Of a DNA stretch of 64,000 bases, positions 14,985-23,506 are shown piece after piece. Both the position numbers and the translations under genes were made by a program. The DNA is from a virus: positions 31,667-95,666 of IMG/VR virus record IMGVR_UViG_3300025687_000029; one strand, written 5' to 3'. A model generated the notes under the pieces. The model had not been told where the DNA came from. It made no database searches and worked only from the letters and a program-made list of their open reading frames with translations. Within the stretch, counting starts at the first letter, position 1; each line of letters begins with the position of its first letter.

Positions 14985-15296
14985 ATGGAAAAATTTAAAG
15001 AATTGAAAATCTCTAGTGAAAAATTAAGAGATCTAGTTTATGAAAATTACTTAGTGATTGATGATGTTGAATTAGATATTAAAGAAGTTGATTCTTCTTA
15101 TGATGGTTCAGGTAGACATACAGAGTATCATAGTAAAGTATTTTATATTAAAGATACTGATCAATATTTTCAAGTTTCTTACGAGGAATCTGTTAAAGAT
15201 GAAATGGGTTGGTTTGAATGTAATTATGGAGAGGCTGAATTAACTGAAGTAGAGCCTTATACAGAAACAATAACTAAATATAAAATAAAGAAATAA
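14985..15296 (+). CDS. Hypothetical phage protein, 103 aa
   Basis: Start chosen at 14985 (CATATGGAAAAATT), 5 bases after the previous stop; the longer frame would run inside the preceding gene. Acidic, beta-rich C-terminal half (YFQVSYEESVKDEMGWF). No family recognised. It precedes the Sak4-like ATPase by one base. Confidence 0.6.
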   Translation: MEKFKELKISSEKLRDLVYENYLVIDDVELDIKEVDSSYDGSGRHTEYHSKVFYIKDTDQYFQVSYEESVKDEMGWFECNYGEAELTEVEPYTETITKYKIKK

Positions 15297-15297
15297 T

Positions 15298-16041
15298 ATG
15301 GAATTACCAATTAAACCAAAAACACCTGCAAGAAAGAATCCTTCTTTTATGATATTATTCAGTAAACCTAAAGCTGGAAAAACTACCGCGTTATCATTAC
15401 TTGAAGATAATCTTATTATAGATTTAGAAAATGGTTCTGACTTTGTAGGAGGATTAACAGTAAAAGCTGATTCAACTTCTGACTTGGTAGAAATTAAGAA
15501 ATCTCTAATTGAGATGAAAGATAAAGGTAAGCAGTATAAGTATATAACGCTTGATACAGCTACAGCTCTTGAAGATATGGTAGGAGATTTAGCTATTAAG
15601 ATATATAAAGAAACTCCTATGGGAGCTAAATATGGTACTAAACCTGGAGAAGATAATATAAAGAAACTTCCTAATGGTGCTGGTTATCTTTATATTAGAG
15701 AAGCTTATGAAAGAGTTATTAACATGCTTAAACAATTTCCAACTGAATGTTTAATCTTAACAGGTCATGTGGCTGATAAGATGATTAATAAAAATGGTGA
15801 AGAAGTTTCTGAAATGCAATTAGATTTATCTGGCAAACTGGGTAGAATTATGTATTCAAGAGCTGATGCTGTTGGGTTTATGTATAGAGAAGGAAATACA
15901 TGCAAACTCAACTTTAACGGAGGAGGAGATATGATTGTTGAAGCAAGAGCTGACCATTTGAGAGGTAAGGAATTTATACTATCTGAGATGGATGATAAAG
16001 GTAAAATTAAAACTTATTGGGATAAAATCTTTATAAAATAA
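15298..16041 (+). CDS. Sak4-like RecA-fold ATPase, 247 aa
   Basis: P-loop FSKPKAGKTTAL at about residue 22, LIIDLENGSD at about 40 and a Walker B YITLDTATALEDM at about 80, followed by CLILTGHVADKM. This is the phage AAA/RecA-core ATP-binding protein usually called Sak4-like, linked to single-strand annealing and recombination-dependent replication. The neighbouring candidate SSB at 16897 fits such pairings. Probably active, as Walker residues are intact. Confidence 0.75.
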   Translation: MELPIKPKTPARKNPSFMILFSKPKAGKTTALSLLEDNLIIDLENGSDFVGGLTVKADSTSDLVEIKKSLIEMKDKGKQYKYITLDTATALEDMVGDLAIKIYKETPMGAKYGTKPGEDNIKKLPNGAGYLYIREAYERVINMLKQFPTECLILTGHVADKMINKNGEEVSEMQLDLSGKLGRIMYSRADAVGFMYREGNTCKLNFNGGGDMIVEARADHLRGKEFILSEMDDKGKIKTYWDKIFIK

Positions 16042-16045
16042 TATT

Positions 16046-16384
16046 ATGGAAATTAATATAAATAATTTTACAGGAACAGTTCTATTTGAAGAAAATAGAA
16101 TTACTATGACTACTAATGAACTTGAAGTTATATATAAAAAAATAGCTTCACCTACACTAAAAGTAAAAAAGTCTACTGACATACAAACGGATGATAGAAT
16201 TTATTCAGATAATGCTAAAAACTTCAATAACTCAACAAAAGTATGGTTAACTAAAAACGGTATAGATTATAAATTTCAATCTATGGTAAAAGCATCAAAA
16301 GCATTGAAAATTCCGTACAGTAAACTTAGAAATGCTATCAATGGGGATAAAATAAAAATACATGGTTTTAAGATTATAAAATAA
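16046..16384 (+). CDS. NUMOD/IENR-like DNA-binding module protein, 112 aa
   Basis: The C-terminal half (about residues 62-112) has the pattern of homing-endonuclease accessory modules: KNGIDYKFQSMVKASKALKI, then a helix-turn-helix-like SKLRNAINGD and a final KIHGFKII strand. No nuclease motif (HNH or GIY-YIG) precedes it. It may be what is left of a homing endonuclease gene, or a domesticated DNA-binding protein. It lies between the Sak4-like and SSB-like genes. Confidence 0.55.
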   Translation: MEININNFTGTVLFEENRITMTTNELEVIYKKIASPTLKVKKSTDIQTDDRIYSDNAKNFNNSTKVWLTKNGIDYKFQSMVKASKALKIPYSKLRNAINGDKIKIHGFKIIK

Positions 16385-16388
16385 TATT

Positions 16389-16871
16389 ATGGAATTTGGA
16401 AAATTAAAAAAAGCAAGTAAAAGAGTTACTAAAGAAGAGAAGTATGATTATCCTGTTATGACAGTACATACTAAACCAGAAAAAGGATTTTCAAATAAAG
16501 TTAGTTTTAATAAAGCTGCAATTAAAGAATTTGGCTTTGAAGAAGGAGGTAAATTAGCATTTGCCTTTGATGGAGATAGTCTATTCTGTAAGATAGGAGA
16601 AGATGCTTATACAGTAACTAAAACTGAAGGAACAATTAGTGATAAATCTTTATGTGAAGCTTTATGGGAACATTTTGAAGTAGACGGTACAGAAGAAATA
16701 GAATTAGCTATTTATGAAGAAGCTGATAATATTTATGGATTTAACAATATAGATATTCTGGATAATACTTCGGAAGAAAATAATTCTGATAATGACTATT
16801 ATTCAGATATGACAGGCGAAAGTGTGGAAGATTATGAAGAAGAGAGTACAATAACATCAGGAATAATTTAA
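16389..16871 (+). CDS. Hypothetical protein with acidic tail, 160 aa
   Basis: N-terminal beta-rich domain of about 110 residues (KVSFNKAAIKEFGFEEGGKL, then LAFAFDGDSLFCKIGED) with an AbrB-like flavour, followed by a low-complexity acidic Ser/Asp/Asn tail. Such a tail is typical of proteins that work with SSB-type factors. It precedes the SSB candidate. No firm family assignment. Confidence 0.55.
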   Translation: MEFGKLKKASKRVTKEEKYDYPVMTVHTKPEKGFSNKVSFNKAAIKEFGFEEGGKLAFAFDGDSLFCKIGEDAYTVTKTEGTISDKSLCEALWEHFEVDGTEEIELAIYEEADNIYGFNNIDILDNTSEENNSDNDYYSDMTGESVEDYEEESTITSGII

Positions 16872-16896
16872 TAATTAATTTTAAAAATATACATAT

Positions 16897-17715
16897 ATGT
16901 TTGATTTAAGTAAAGAAGTTACAGAAAGTAAAGAAGTTGGTGGTGGTAATTTTGTACAAAAAAACTTAGAACCTGGTATTCATAAAGTAACAATTATGGA
17001 TTTTGAGGTTAAGATTGCAAGTACAGGTAAATTTAAAGTAAATGCCTTAGTTGAAACTGCTCCTGTAGAGGCTATTGGAGATAAAGGATTTAAGTATGAT
17101 GGTGTTGGTGGAGAACATGTAGCTAAAGGATTATTTGGTAGAGTAGCTTTGAATAATATATGGTTTGATTTTGATATTAAATCAATGGTTCAGGAGATTG
17201 GTAATGACTTAATCCAATTTGGTACAAAAACAGGCACAATTGATGAATTATCCAAAATTGAAATGTCTACTACAGGCAATCCTCAAGATGATTTAGAAAA
17301 AAACCTAAAGAAAGTAGCTAAAGTATTAAGAGGTGCTTATTTTTATGCTTCTATTAATTCTGAGCAATATATTAATGGTAAAGGTTATCCTGCTGATAAT
17401 ATGTATTTTAACAAAGGATTTATTAAAAATGAATCTGGAGAAAAAGTAAGACATGAAGGTACTAAAATTTATCTAAATACAGCAGCATCGGCTCATTCAG
17501 TAGAAGCTATTAAAGAAGTTATTATTATAGACACTCCTACTGAAGAAGGATTTAATCTTATTGATATTAATGACAAGACTATAAGTACTTGGAGAAAAAA
17601 TAAAGATAAGACAGATAGTTGGAATTTTAAATGGGCAGAACAGCCTGATACTGATGAAGATGATGTAGATTTAGGAGATATGCCTGATCTTGATGATGAT
17701 TTGGGAGGTATTTAA
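16897..17715 (+). CDS. Candidate single-stranded DNA-binding protein, 272 aa
   Basis: The protein has a beta-rich N-terminal domain (LEPGIHKVTIMDFEVKIAST, as in phage SSB-like proteins) and ends in a strongly acidic tail, DEDDVDLGDMPDLDDDLGGI. Acidic C-termini mark many SSBs and recruit partners. Gene context, between a Sak4-like ATPase and the primase, supports this. The OB fold itself cannot be proved by eye. Overlaps the primase start. Confidence 0.6.
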   Translation: MFDLSKEVTESKEVGGGNFVQKNLEPGIHKVTIMDFEVKIASTGKFKVNALVETAPVEAIGDKGFKYDGVGGEHVAKGLFGRVALNNIWFDFDIKSMVQEIGNDLIQFGTKTGTIDELSKIEMSTTGNPQDDLEKNLKKVAKVLRGAYFYASINSEQYINGKGYPADNMYFNKGFIKNESGEKVRHEGTKIYLNTAASAHSVEAIKEVIIIDTPTEEGFNLIDINDKTISTWRKNKDKTDSWNFKWAEQPDTDEDDVDLGDMPDLDDDLGGI

Positions 17716-18734
17716 TGTTTGAAATAAAACCAAAATTAACTAAAGAGAATATTCTAAATAGAGTGAGAGACAGTGAAATATTTAATTTCTACTGTCCTCA
17801 CTTCAACAAGGGATTTTTCCCTGGAGAATTTAGAATAGGTGAATCAGATAATCATCCATCTGCTAATATCTTCTTAGGAAGAGATGGTAGATGGAGATAT
17901 TCTGATTTTGGTGAAGCAGGGACTTATGACTGCTTTGCTTATGTACAACGAAAGTTTAATTTAGGTTTTAAAGAAGCATTGGATAAGATTAATATGGATA
18001 TGAATTTAGGATTAGGAGGGTTAAATAATAACTCTCCTTCTTCTTACTCTAATTTTCATCCAATTAAGCCTAAGTTATCAACATCAACTACTTCACTATC
18101 TGAAACAATTATTAAAGTTAAAAAGAGACAATACGAATCAAGAGATAAAGACTACTGGTATGGTAAATATTATATACCTCAGAAACTATTTGAATATCAT
18201 AATAATTTTGCTATAAAGACATATTGGATATTCAACAATAAAGAGACTTATCCTATAAGTCCTAAAGATATTACTTATACTCAGAATTATTATAAAGACT
18301 CTACAGGAATATATAGAAGGAAAATATACAGACCTCTCAGTGACTACAAATGGACAAGTAATATTACAGGTTTAGTAGTACAGGGGATAAAACATTTACC
18401 TAAATATGGAGATATTCTTATAATAACAAAGAGCATGAAAGACCTACTAGTATTAAAAGTTCTTGATTTTAAAGCAGTTATAGCAACTAATAATGAAACC
18501 AGTTGGATACCTGATAAAGTTAGATTAGATCTAGAATCCAGATTTAAAAATATATTTATAAACTTTGATAATGATGCTACAGGATTAGAAATGGGTAATT
18601 ATATAGCAAGTCAGTATGGATATACTCCAATATTTACTGAAGATTATGATTATAAAGATCCTTCTGATATGATAGAGAAGTACGGAATTAAATATTGTAA
18701 GGAATTTTTTGAAGAACTTATTTATGCAGAATAA
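17715..18734 (+). CDS. DnaG-like TOPRIM primase, 339 aa
   Basis: The N-terminal region (NFYCPHFNKGFFPGEFRIGE, then WRYSDFGEAGTYDCFAYVQR) resembles the CHC2-type template-reading part of DnaG, with an incomplete zinc-ligand set. A TOPRIM domain follows: ILIITKSMKDLLVL at about residue 236, where the usual Glu is replaced; NIFINFDNDATGLEMG (DxD) at about 280; and KDPSDMI near the end. It should make RNA primers together with the DnaB-like helicase. The altered first TOPRIM acidic position (T-K-S instead of E-G) is seen in other phage primases but lowers certainty of activity. Confidence 0.8.
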   Translation: MFEIKPKLTKENILNRVRDSEIFNFYCPHFNKGFFPGEFRIGESDNHPSANIFLGRDGRWRYSDFGEAGTYDCFAYVQRKFNLGFKEALDKINMDMNLGLGGLNNNSPSSYSNFHPIKPKLSTSTTSLSETIIKVKKRQYESRDKDYWYGKYYIPQKLFEYHNNFAIKTYWIFNNKETYPISPKDITYTQNYYKDSTGIYRRKIYRPLSDYKWTSNITGLVVQGIKHLPKYGDILIITKSMKDLLVLKVLDFKAVIATNNETSWIPDKVRLDLESRFKNIFINFDNDATGLEMGNYIASQYGYTPIFTEDYDYKDPSDMIEKYGIKYCKEFFEELIYAE

Positions 18735-18948
18735 AAAAGAAAAGAAACTAAGAGTCTTAGTTATAGCTAATGTAGCTGAGAAGACTAAACATGGTAGATA
18801 TAAAGTATCTACTGTATATGAGGCTGATACAGCTAAAGAAGCTATAGAGTTATTTAAAGAAGAATATACTCCAGTTGGAGAGATAAAAACAACTTTTTTA
18901 AAGAATGCTCATATTGATCACTATTTAAACTTTGAAGATAGATTATAA
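18724..18948 (+). CDS. Small hypothetical protein, 74 aa
   Basis: ATG at 18724 (MQNKKEKKLRVLVIANV) overlaps the primase end by 11 bases; a TTG 15 bases upstream is less likely. Alternating strand and helix, with KVSTVYEADTAKEAIELFKE, a pattern common in small phage proteins. Its stop TAA shares an A with the next ATG. Unknown function. Confidence 0.55.
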   Translation: MQNKKEKKLRVLVIANVAEKTKHGRYKVSTVYEADTAKEAIELFKEEYTPVGEIKTTFLKNAHIDHYLNFEDRL

Positions 18949-19958
18949 TGTCAAATAAATCAACATTTAAAGTAGGACAGATAAAAGGTATCTTAGAAGG
19001 TATCTATAATAATCCTACACTTAGAAGAACTGTAGTTCCTTTATTTATGAGTAATGCTGGAATGGGTAAAACCCACATCATAGAGGAATTTATGAGAGAA
19101 AAGGGTGTTTGGCGACCACCTTTTGTATTATCACAGAGAATGCCATTTGAAGTATCTGGTATGGCTTTAGTAGATAGAGAATTAGATAAAATGAAATATT
19201 ATGACTTTGATTTTCTATTAGATTTAAAAGATGGAGATATACTATTTATTGATGAGGTATATAATGCTAATCCCACTACACTTAATGCATTTTTAACTTT
19301 CTTAGAAAGTAGAATTATGATTTCTGGTAAAAAGCTTCCAGATATTATGATTGTAGGTGCAGGTAATCCTCAAGGCCAAGGTACTTTAACTCCTCAAATT
19401 AAACGTAGATTCTTACAATATGATTTAGAATTTGATACTAATTCCTGGAAAGATTATATGTTTAAGAAATACGGATTAGTCAAATCTATTAGTAGTAAAT
19501 TATGTACTTTAATACAAGGAGAAGATTATACAGGATATAACTTTAATTCTCCTGCTGATATTGATAAAGCAGTAGAAATGGTTATCAATAATATTGATAC
19601 TCCTTATACTATAATAGTAGAGCCTATTCTTAATACTATTATCAAAAATCCTTTAGGTAAATCAATTAAAATAACTGAAGATAGAACTTTAGAAGCTGAA
19701 GAACAGATTTCTTGGTTAGAATTAATTAGATTAAATAAAGGTATTAGATTAGAAGAAGATAAGAAGGTAGAAAAATCCTTAAATGAGTATGAATATGTAA
19801 TTATGGATAAAGATGATAATGTTTTAGGGGAAATTAAGGACATTGAAACATTGAAAAATATGTATTATTTTACTGATGATCAGCTAAATAATCTGGAATT
19901 AGGTAAAAAAACCCCCTCCCGCCGGACCCCCTCCCTTATTTTTCAAAAAAATAATTAA
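18948..19958 (+). CDS. MoxR-type AAA+ ATPase, 336 aa
   Basis: Walker A MSNAGMGKTHIIEEF at about residue 32, Walker B DILFIDEVYNANPTT at about 96, sensor 1 IVGAGNPQGQG at about 135, and the RRF arginine-finger-like IKRRFLQYDL. This is the MoxR/RavA AAA+ plan. The following gene encodes a VWA-like protein, the usual partner of MoxR ATPases as a chaperone or metal-insertion pair. The last 15 residues (KKTPSRRTPS) come from a C-rich tract unlike the rest of the genome. Confidence 0.85.
   Translation: MSNKSTFKVGQIKGILEGIYNNPTLRRTVVPLFMSNAGMGKTHIIEEFMREKGVWRPPFVLSQRMPFEVSGMALVDRELDKMKYYDFDFLLDLKDGDILFIDEVYNANPTTLNAFLTFLESRIMISGKKLPDIMIVGAGNPQGQGTLTPQIKRRFLQYDLEFDTNSWKDYMFKKYGLVKSISSKLCTLIQGEDYTGYNFNSPADIDKAVEMVINNIDTPYTIIVEPILNTIIKNPLGKSIKITEDRTLEAEEQISWLELIRLNKGIRLEEDKKVEKSLNEYEYVIMDKDDNVLGEIKDIETLKNMYYFTDDQLNNLELGKKTPSRRTPSLIFQKNN
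19911..19935 (-). repeat. C-rich direct repeat with G-quadruplex pattern on the minus strand
   Basis: ACCCCCTCCC occurs twice (19911-19920 and 19926-19935) separated by GCCGG. The minus strand then has four G runs (GGG, GGGGG, GGG, GGGGG) with loops of 1, 6 and 1 bases, a canonical G-quadruplex motif, in an otherwise AT-rich genome. It codes for TPSRRTPS at the end of the MoxR gene. Confidence 0.8.
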
Positions 19959-19963
19959 ATAAT

Positions 19964-20980
19964 ATGGAATTATTAACAAGTAGTAAATTTAAACTACCTT
20001 ATCTGTTTTTTATTACAGATAGAGAAGAGATAAAAGAATTACCCCTAGGTGTTCCTTTTATTTATGGAGATGAAAGTATTAAATCTGATATTATTAGAAT
20101 TTTAGAATATGAAATTTTATATCAGAAAGCTATTTCAACAGGATTACCTTTTGATTTTAGACAAATTCTATTAGATGAGGGTTATACTGGACTTCAAGAT
20201 TGTCATTATGAATTGCCTGCTTATATGGACTGTATTTCAGATGATAATATAGATGAAGATATTTTAGGAGATGATTATGATTTAGGTAAATCTATTAAAG
20301 AAGATCCTACATTATTTAATACTTTTATTAGAGATTCTGCTGTATATGTGAATATACAAAAGATAAAAGAACTTAATGTATTTCCTCTATGGTTTGATAA
20401 ATTAGAAAATGCTATTGAAACGAATATACATAATTTTGCTGTATTCAATGATTATATGTATAATAAGAAATTAGATGGTATGTATGGAGGAGTAGAATTA
20501 TCTTCTCCTAATAGAAATCTAATTATTATTGATATTTCCGGGAGTATTCCAAAAGCTGTATCTTCAACATGTTTAACCCTATCTAAATCTCTAGCTGAGA
20601 CTTTCTATGCTGATTTATTGATTACTGGAACCATATCTACATTATATCCTTATGAAAATCTTCATGAATTGAATGTTCAAACTATTTATAATGAAAATGG
20701 TATGGATAATGATCAGATTTATTTTAAAAAGTTAGTTACAAGTGAAAAAAGAACATATAAAACTTGCATAGCTTTTGGAGATAATCACCACCCAGGATCT
20801 AATTATTGGAAAAATGCTGTAAGTATTAGTGATGAAGATGGTAAAAAGATGTGTTTATGGGAAATAGATAAGTTAATATCTTTTCATACTGAAGGTACAA
20901 AGCATATAGCAGGATATGCAAGATGGTTTGATCCTAAAGAAATTGAAAAGATAGATAATTGGTGTAAATATTTAAAATAA
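19964..20980 (+). CDS. VWA-like partner of the MoxR ATPase, 338 aa
   Basis: The MIDAS-type sequence LIIIDISGSIPKAV (DxSxS) at about residue 186 marks a von Willebrand factor A-like metal site. The preceding part is helical and acidic (DDNIDEDILGDDYDLGKS). Placement 5 bases after a MoxR gene matches RavA-ViaA and other MoxR-VWA pairs, in which the AAA+ remodels complexes held by the VWA protein. What the phage pair acts on is unknown. Confidence 0.75.
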   Translation: MELLTSSKFKLPYLFFITDREEIKELPLGVPFIYGDESIKSDIIRILEYEILYQKAISTGLPFDFRQILLDEGYTGLQDCHYELPAYMDCISDDNIDEDILGDDYDLGKSIKEDPTLFNTFIRDSAVYVNIQKIKELNVFPLWFDKLENAIETNIHNFAVFNDYMYNKKLDGMYGGVELSSPNRNLIIIDISGSIPKAVSSTCLTLSKSLAETFYADLLITGTISTLYPYENLHELNVQTIYNENGMDNDQIYFKKLVTSEKRTYKTCIAFGDNHHPGSNYWKNAVSISDEDGKKMCLWEIDKLISFHTEGTKHIAGYARWFDPKEIEKIDNWCKYLK

Positions 20981-21008
20981 TTTAATAAACAATTTAAAAA
21001 AAAGTAAA

Positions 21009-21500
21009 ATGAGTAAATTTTTAGAAAGTAAAGAAGTATTTGTAGTAAAAGGTTATTTATCAAGCAGTAAAGATAAAGTACAACCTATTTATAATGAGGA
21101 ATTTATTAAAGCACAACAAGATGCTGAGTTTATAATTACTTTTGCAAAAAAAGCTAAAGGTAAAGATTTTACGGGTAAAGAAGCTGACTCAATTACTGAT
21201 ATGTTAGCAGAAACTGCTTTAGAATTGTCACAAAAAGATACAAAATATCTAGCAGCTCCTAAAAAAGTAGGTAAGAAACTATCTGAGCAATTAAAAGAAG
21301 AAGCTTTAGCATTTGTTAAGTATAAAGAAGAATCTTCTAAAGTTGATAAAGTAAATGATTATCTTCAAAGATATAATGTAGTTAATGAATTTGAAGAGAT
21401 TGGCTTATTCTTTGAAGATGGTATCTGTAAACTTAATAAGATCTACACTATGAAGGAGATTGTAGATGCTGCTAAAATCTTTATTGAGATTACTGATTAA
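21009..21500 (+). CDS. Helical hypothetical protein, 163 aa
   Basis: Rich in Lys, Glu and Ala with long helices (KEEALAFVKYKEESSKVDKV). A central Ala/Lys-rich part and a C-terminal segment with VVNEFEEIGLFFEDGICKLN. No family recognised. Transcribed after the MoxR-VWA pair and closed by a terminator. Confidence 0.6.
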   Translation: MSKFLESKEVFVVKGYLSSSKDKVQPIYNEEFIKAQQDAEFIITFAKKAKGKDFTGKEADSITDMLAETALELSQKDTKYLAAPKKVGKKLSEQLKEEALAFVKYKEESSKVDKVNDYLQRYNVVNEFEEIGLFFEDGICKLNKIYTMKEIVDAAKIFIEITD

Positions 21501-21521
21501 TTAATTACTAATTATTAATTT

Positions 21522-21554
21522 AAAGCCTGGATATTAATTTATTCAGGCTTTTTT
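21522..21554 (+). terminator. Rho-independent terminator
   Basis: AAAGCCTG/CAGGCTTT (21522-21529/21544-21551) and a T run to 21554. Only 10 bases separate it from the next ATG (21565), as at two other sites in this half. Confidence 0.75.
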
Positions 21555-21564
21555 ATTTAAAACT

Positions 21565-22320
21565 ATGAAAGAACATATAGATTACATAATTGAATATTTA
21601 AAGAAACAACCTTTTGTAGATGGCTGTATTACAGGAAGTTGTATGTTAGATGAATATTGGGATGGGATGGATGTAGATTTATTTTTGTATTCAGAAAAAT
21701 CTTTCCAAGCTATTCTTTGGAATTTATACTACAATGAAGATTTTTTAATCTTAGATAAAGCAGAACAATGGAAATTTGAACAGTATGTTACAAAAGATAA
21801 TGGTAAATCTCCTTTTGGAGTTACTAGCTTGAAATTTGTCTATAATACCTGTATTCCTGTAAATATCATATATAAGAGATATTGTAGCAGTATATTTGAT
21901 ATACTTGCTACATTTGATATGAATATTATAGCTAAAGGATATGATATTAAAACTGGACAAATTTTAGATTTATCAGGAGATTCCTTTAAAACTAAAATAG
22001 CTAATCCAAACTCTTGGAATTCTAATTATTATGATCCATCTCTTTGGCAAATTTCCAGAGTATTAAGGCAATTGGAGAGATGTATTAAATATTATAAAAG
22101 AGGATACAATACAGATGCAGTAGTTCTAAAATATATAGAACTTATTGATATTATCCAAAACTATCAGAATATATTTGATTCTCCTACTTTTAATGAAAAA
22201 CTTAAAATAAGAAAAGCTAATACTAAACTTATTAAGCAAATACTAATAGTATGGCTTAATACCCATGAGATTACAGATAAAGAAATTGAATTAATGAAAA
22301 CTAAAATAAAAGAAATATAA
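21565..22320 (+). CDS. Nucleotidyltransferase-fold protein, 251 aa
   Basis: ITGSCMLDEYWDGMDVDLFLY (residues about 22-43) is the pol-beta nucleotidyltransferase signature: GS, a spacer and DxD. A helical C-terminal half follows. Members transfer nucleotides to proteins, antibiotics or RNA, including tRNA CCA addition and MNT-type antitoxins. The tRNA-like sequences here lack CCA, but nothing ties this protein to them. Substrate unknown. Confidence 0.65.
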   Translation: MKEHIDYIIEYLKKQPFVDGCITGSCMLDEYWDGMDVDLFLYSEKSFQAILWNLYYNEDFLILDKAEQWKFEQYVTKDNGKSPFGVTSLKFVYNTCIPVNIIYKRYCSSIFDILATFDMNIIAKGYDIKTGQILDLSGDSFKTKIANPNSWNSNYYDPSLWQISRVLRQLERCIKYYKRGYNTDAVVLKYIELIDIIQNYQNIFDSPTFNEKLKIRKANTKLIKQILIVWLNTHEITDKEIELMKTKIKEI

Positions 22321-22322
22321 TT

Positions 22323-22481
22323 ATGGCAAGTATAGAAGAATTACTTAATGCTTTACAAAATCCTGAAGGATTAGAAAATACTTTAGAAAACTGGTCTAAA
22401 GTAGCTAGAAAAGAATTAGAACCTTCTGAAATAGAAGAATTTTTAGCAGAACATGGTGATGATTATGAAGATGCACTTTAA
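22323..22481 (+). CDS. Small acidic hypothetical protein, 52 aa
   Basis: ATG 22323 two bases after the previous stop; TAA 22479-22481. Acidic helical protein (MASIEELLNALQNPEGLENT, then a DDYEDAL tail). Tight packing supports it. It could be a DNA mimic given its charge, but that is speculation. Confidence 0.5.
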   Translation: MASIEELLNALQNPEGLENTLENWSKVARKELEPSEIEEFLAEHGDDYEDAL

Positions 22482-22492
22482 AACTAAAAGAT

Positions 22493-22771
22493 ATGAATAA
22501 AATACAACAATTTATAGTAGATAATGATCTTGATTTAGATGATTTAGGTAGTGGTTTAAACGGTGTATGTTTAGCTATTGCAGGATATGCTTGTTATTTA
22601 GAATATGATAATATTGATGATCTTTTAGAGGATATTTGGAAAGATGAGTTTAATGATGGAACTACCTCAGAGTTTGATTCTGAACTAGAAAGAGTATTTG
22701 ATTATGCTTATGAAAATGGATATGAGGATTGGTGGAGTAAACCTGAAGCTAAGAAAATTTATAAGTTTTAG
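22493..22771 (+). CDS. Acidic hypothetical protein, 92 aa
   Basis: Very acidic N-terminal and central parts (DNDLDLDDLGSGL, DDLLEDIWKDEFND) with a hydrophobic VCLAIAGYACYL segment. Stop codon is TAG, one of the proofs that TAG is not reassigned in this genome. No family recognised. Confidence 0.55.
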   Translation: MNKIQQFIVDNDLDLDDLGSGLNGVCLAIAGYACYLEYDNIDDLLEDIWKDEFNDGTTSEFDSELERVFDYAYENGYEDWWSKPEAKKIYKF

Positions 22772-22774
22772 ATT

Positions 22775-23215
22775 ATGAGAACATTTCTGGTAAGTAAAGA
22801 AAACAAAAGACCTCTTGTTAAATGGGGATCTATACCAGATAATACATTCTATAAAGGAGTTGTACCTAGCAATTATAAGCTAGGTATTTCTCCTACTCCA
22901 GGATATGTTATTGTTGATATAGATAGACATGGTAAAAAGAATGGTTTTGAGCATATTCCTCAACATATTTATTATGAATTAATGACCACTTTTAATTATG
23001 CAACTAAAAATAAAGGTCGTCATTGCTGGTTTAAATATACAGGAAATAAGCCTTTAGGTAATAAAACAAGTAAATATTCTATCGACCTTAGAAATGAACG
23101 AGGGTATGTTGCATATTGGGGAAAAGAACCTATTGAAAATATTACTAAATTAACTAAAGAATCTTCTCCTGAAATGAATAAATGGTTAGAAGAGTTATTT
23201 AGTTATAAAGATTAA
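22775..23215 (+). CDS. Stand-alone prim-pol (AEP-type) domain, 146 aa
   Basis: Matches the N-terminal domain of bifunctional DNA primase/polymerases: KRPLVKWGSIPDN, NYKLGISPTPGYVIVDIDRHG (the catalytic DxD), KNKGRHCWFKYTG (His motif) and SIDLRNERGYVAYWG. The archaeo-eukaryotic primase fold thus looks complete for the core motifs, without the C-terminal helicase part usually fused to it. The genome would have two priming systems, this and the TOPRIM primase. Confidence 0.7.
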   Translation: MRTFLVSKENKRPLVKWGSIPDNTFYKGVVPSNYKLGISPTPGYVIVDIDRHGKKNGFEHIPQHIYYELMTTFNYATKNKGRHCWFKYTGNKPLGNKTSKYSIDLRNERGYVAYWGKEPIENITKLTKESSPEMNKWLEELFSYKD

Positions 23216-23218
23216 AAA

Positions 23219-23506
23219 ATGAAAAAACCTGAAGAATATGTAGATTACTTCCAAGGAACTTATATGAGTTCTTGTGGAATAACTGAAGAAGCTAGAAGAG
23301 ATTTAGAAACTGTATTTAAACAAGCCCAAAAAGATACCATAGAATATGCTTTAAATGAAGCTGCTGAGAATGCTGAGATTGGCTATGATTGGGAAACTAA
23401 AGAAGCCCCTAATTGTATGGAATGTGGTAATACAGGTGTTAATAAAAACTCAATCCTATCACTAAAAGATAAATTATTTAAGGAGGTTGATGATGAGTCA
23501 TACTGA
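23219..23506 (+). CDS. Hypothetical protein with CxxC, 95 aa
   Basis: Helical N-terminal half (YMSSCGITEEARRDLETVFK) and a zinc-ribbon half-site NCMECGNTG near residue 73. A phage family of similar small proteins with a CxxC near the C-terminus is familiar but functionally unknown. The end contains AAGGAGG, serving as the Shine-Dalgarno of the next gene. Confidence 0.55.
   Translation: MKKPEEYVDYFQGTYMSSCGITEEARRDLETVFKQAQKDTIEYALNEAAENAEIGYDWETKEAPNCMECGNTGVNKNSILSLKDKLFKEVDDESY

Noticed and set aside
19904-19958. Frameshift at the A7C5 run at the end of the MoxR gene
   Set aside because: The frame stays open through the run, there is no X XXY YYZ slippery site in the reading phase, and the stop lies just before the next start.
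8425-22771. Stop-codon reassignment (TAG or TGA read as amino acid), known in some crAss-like phages
   Set aside because: TAG ends normal genes at 8853 and 22771, long frames are intact under the standard code, and TGA is used as stop, for example at 3355.
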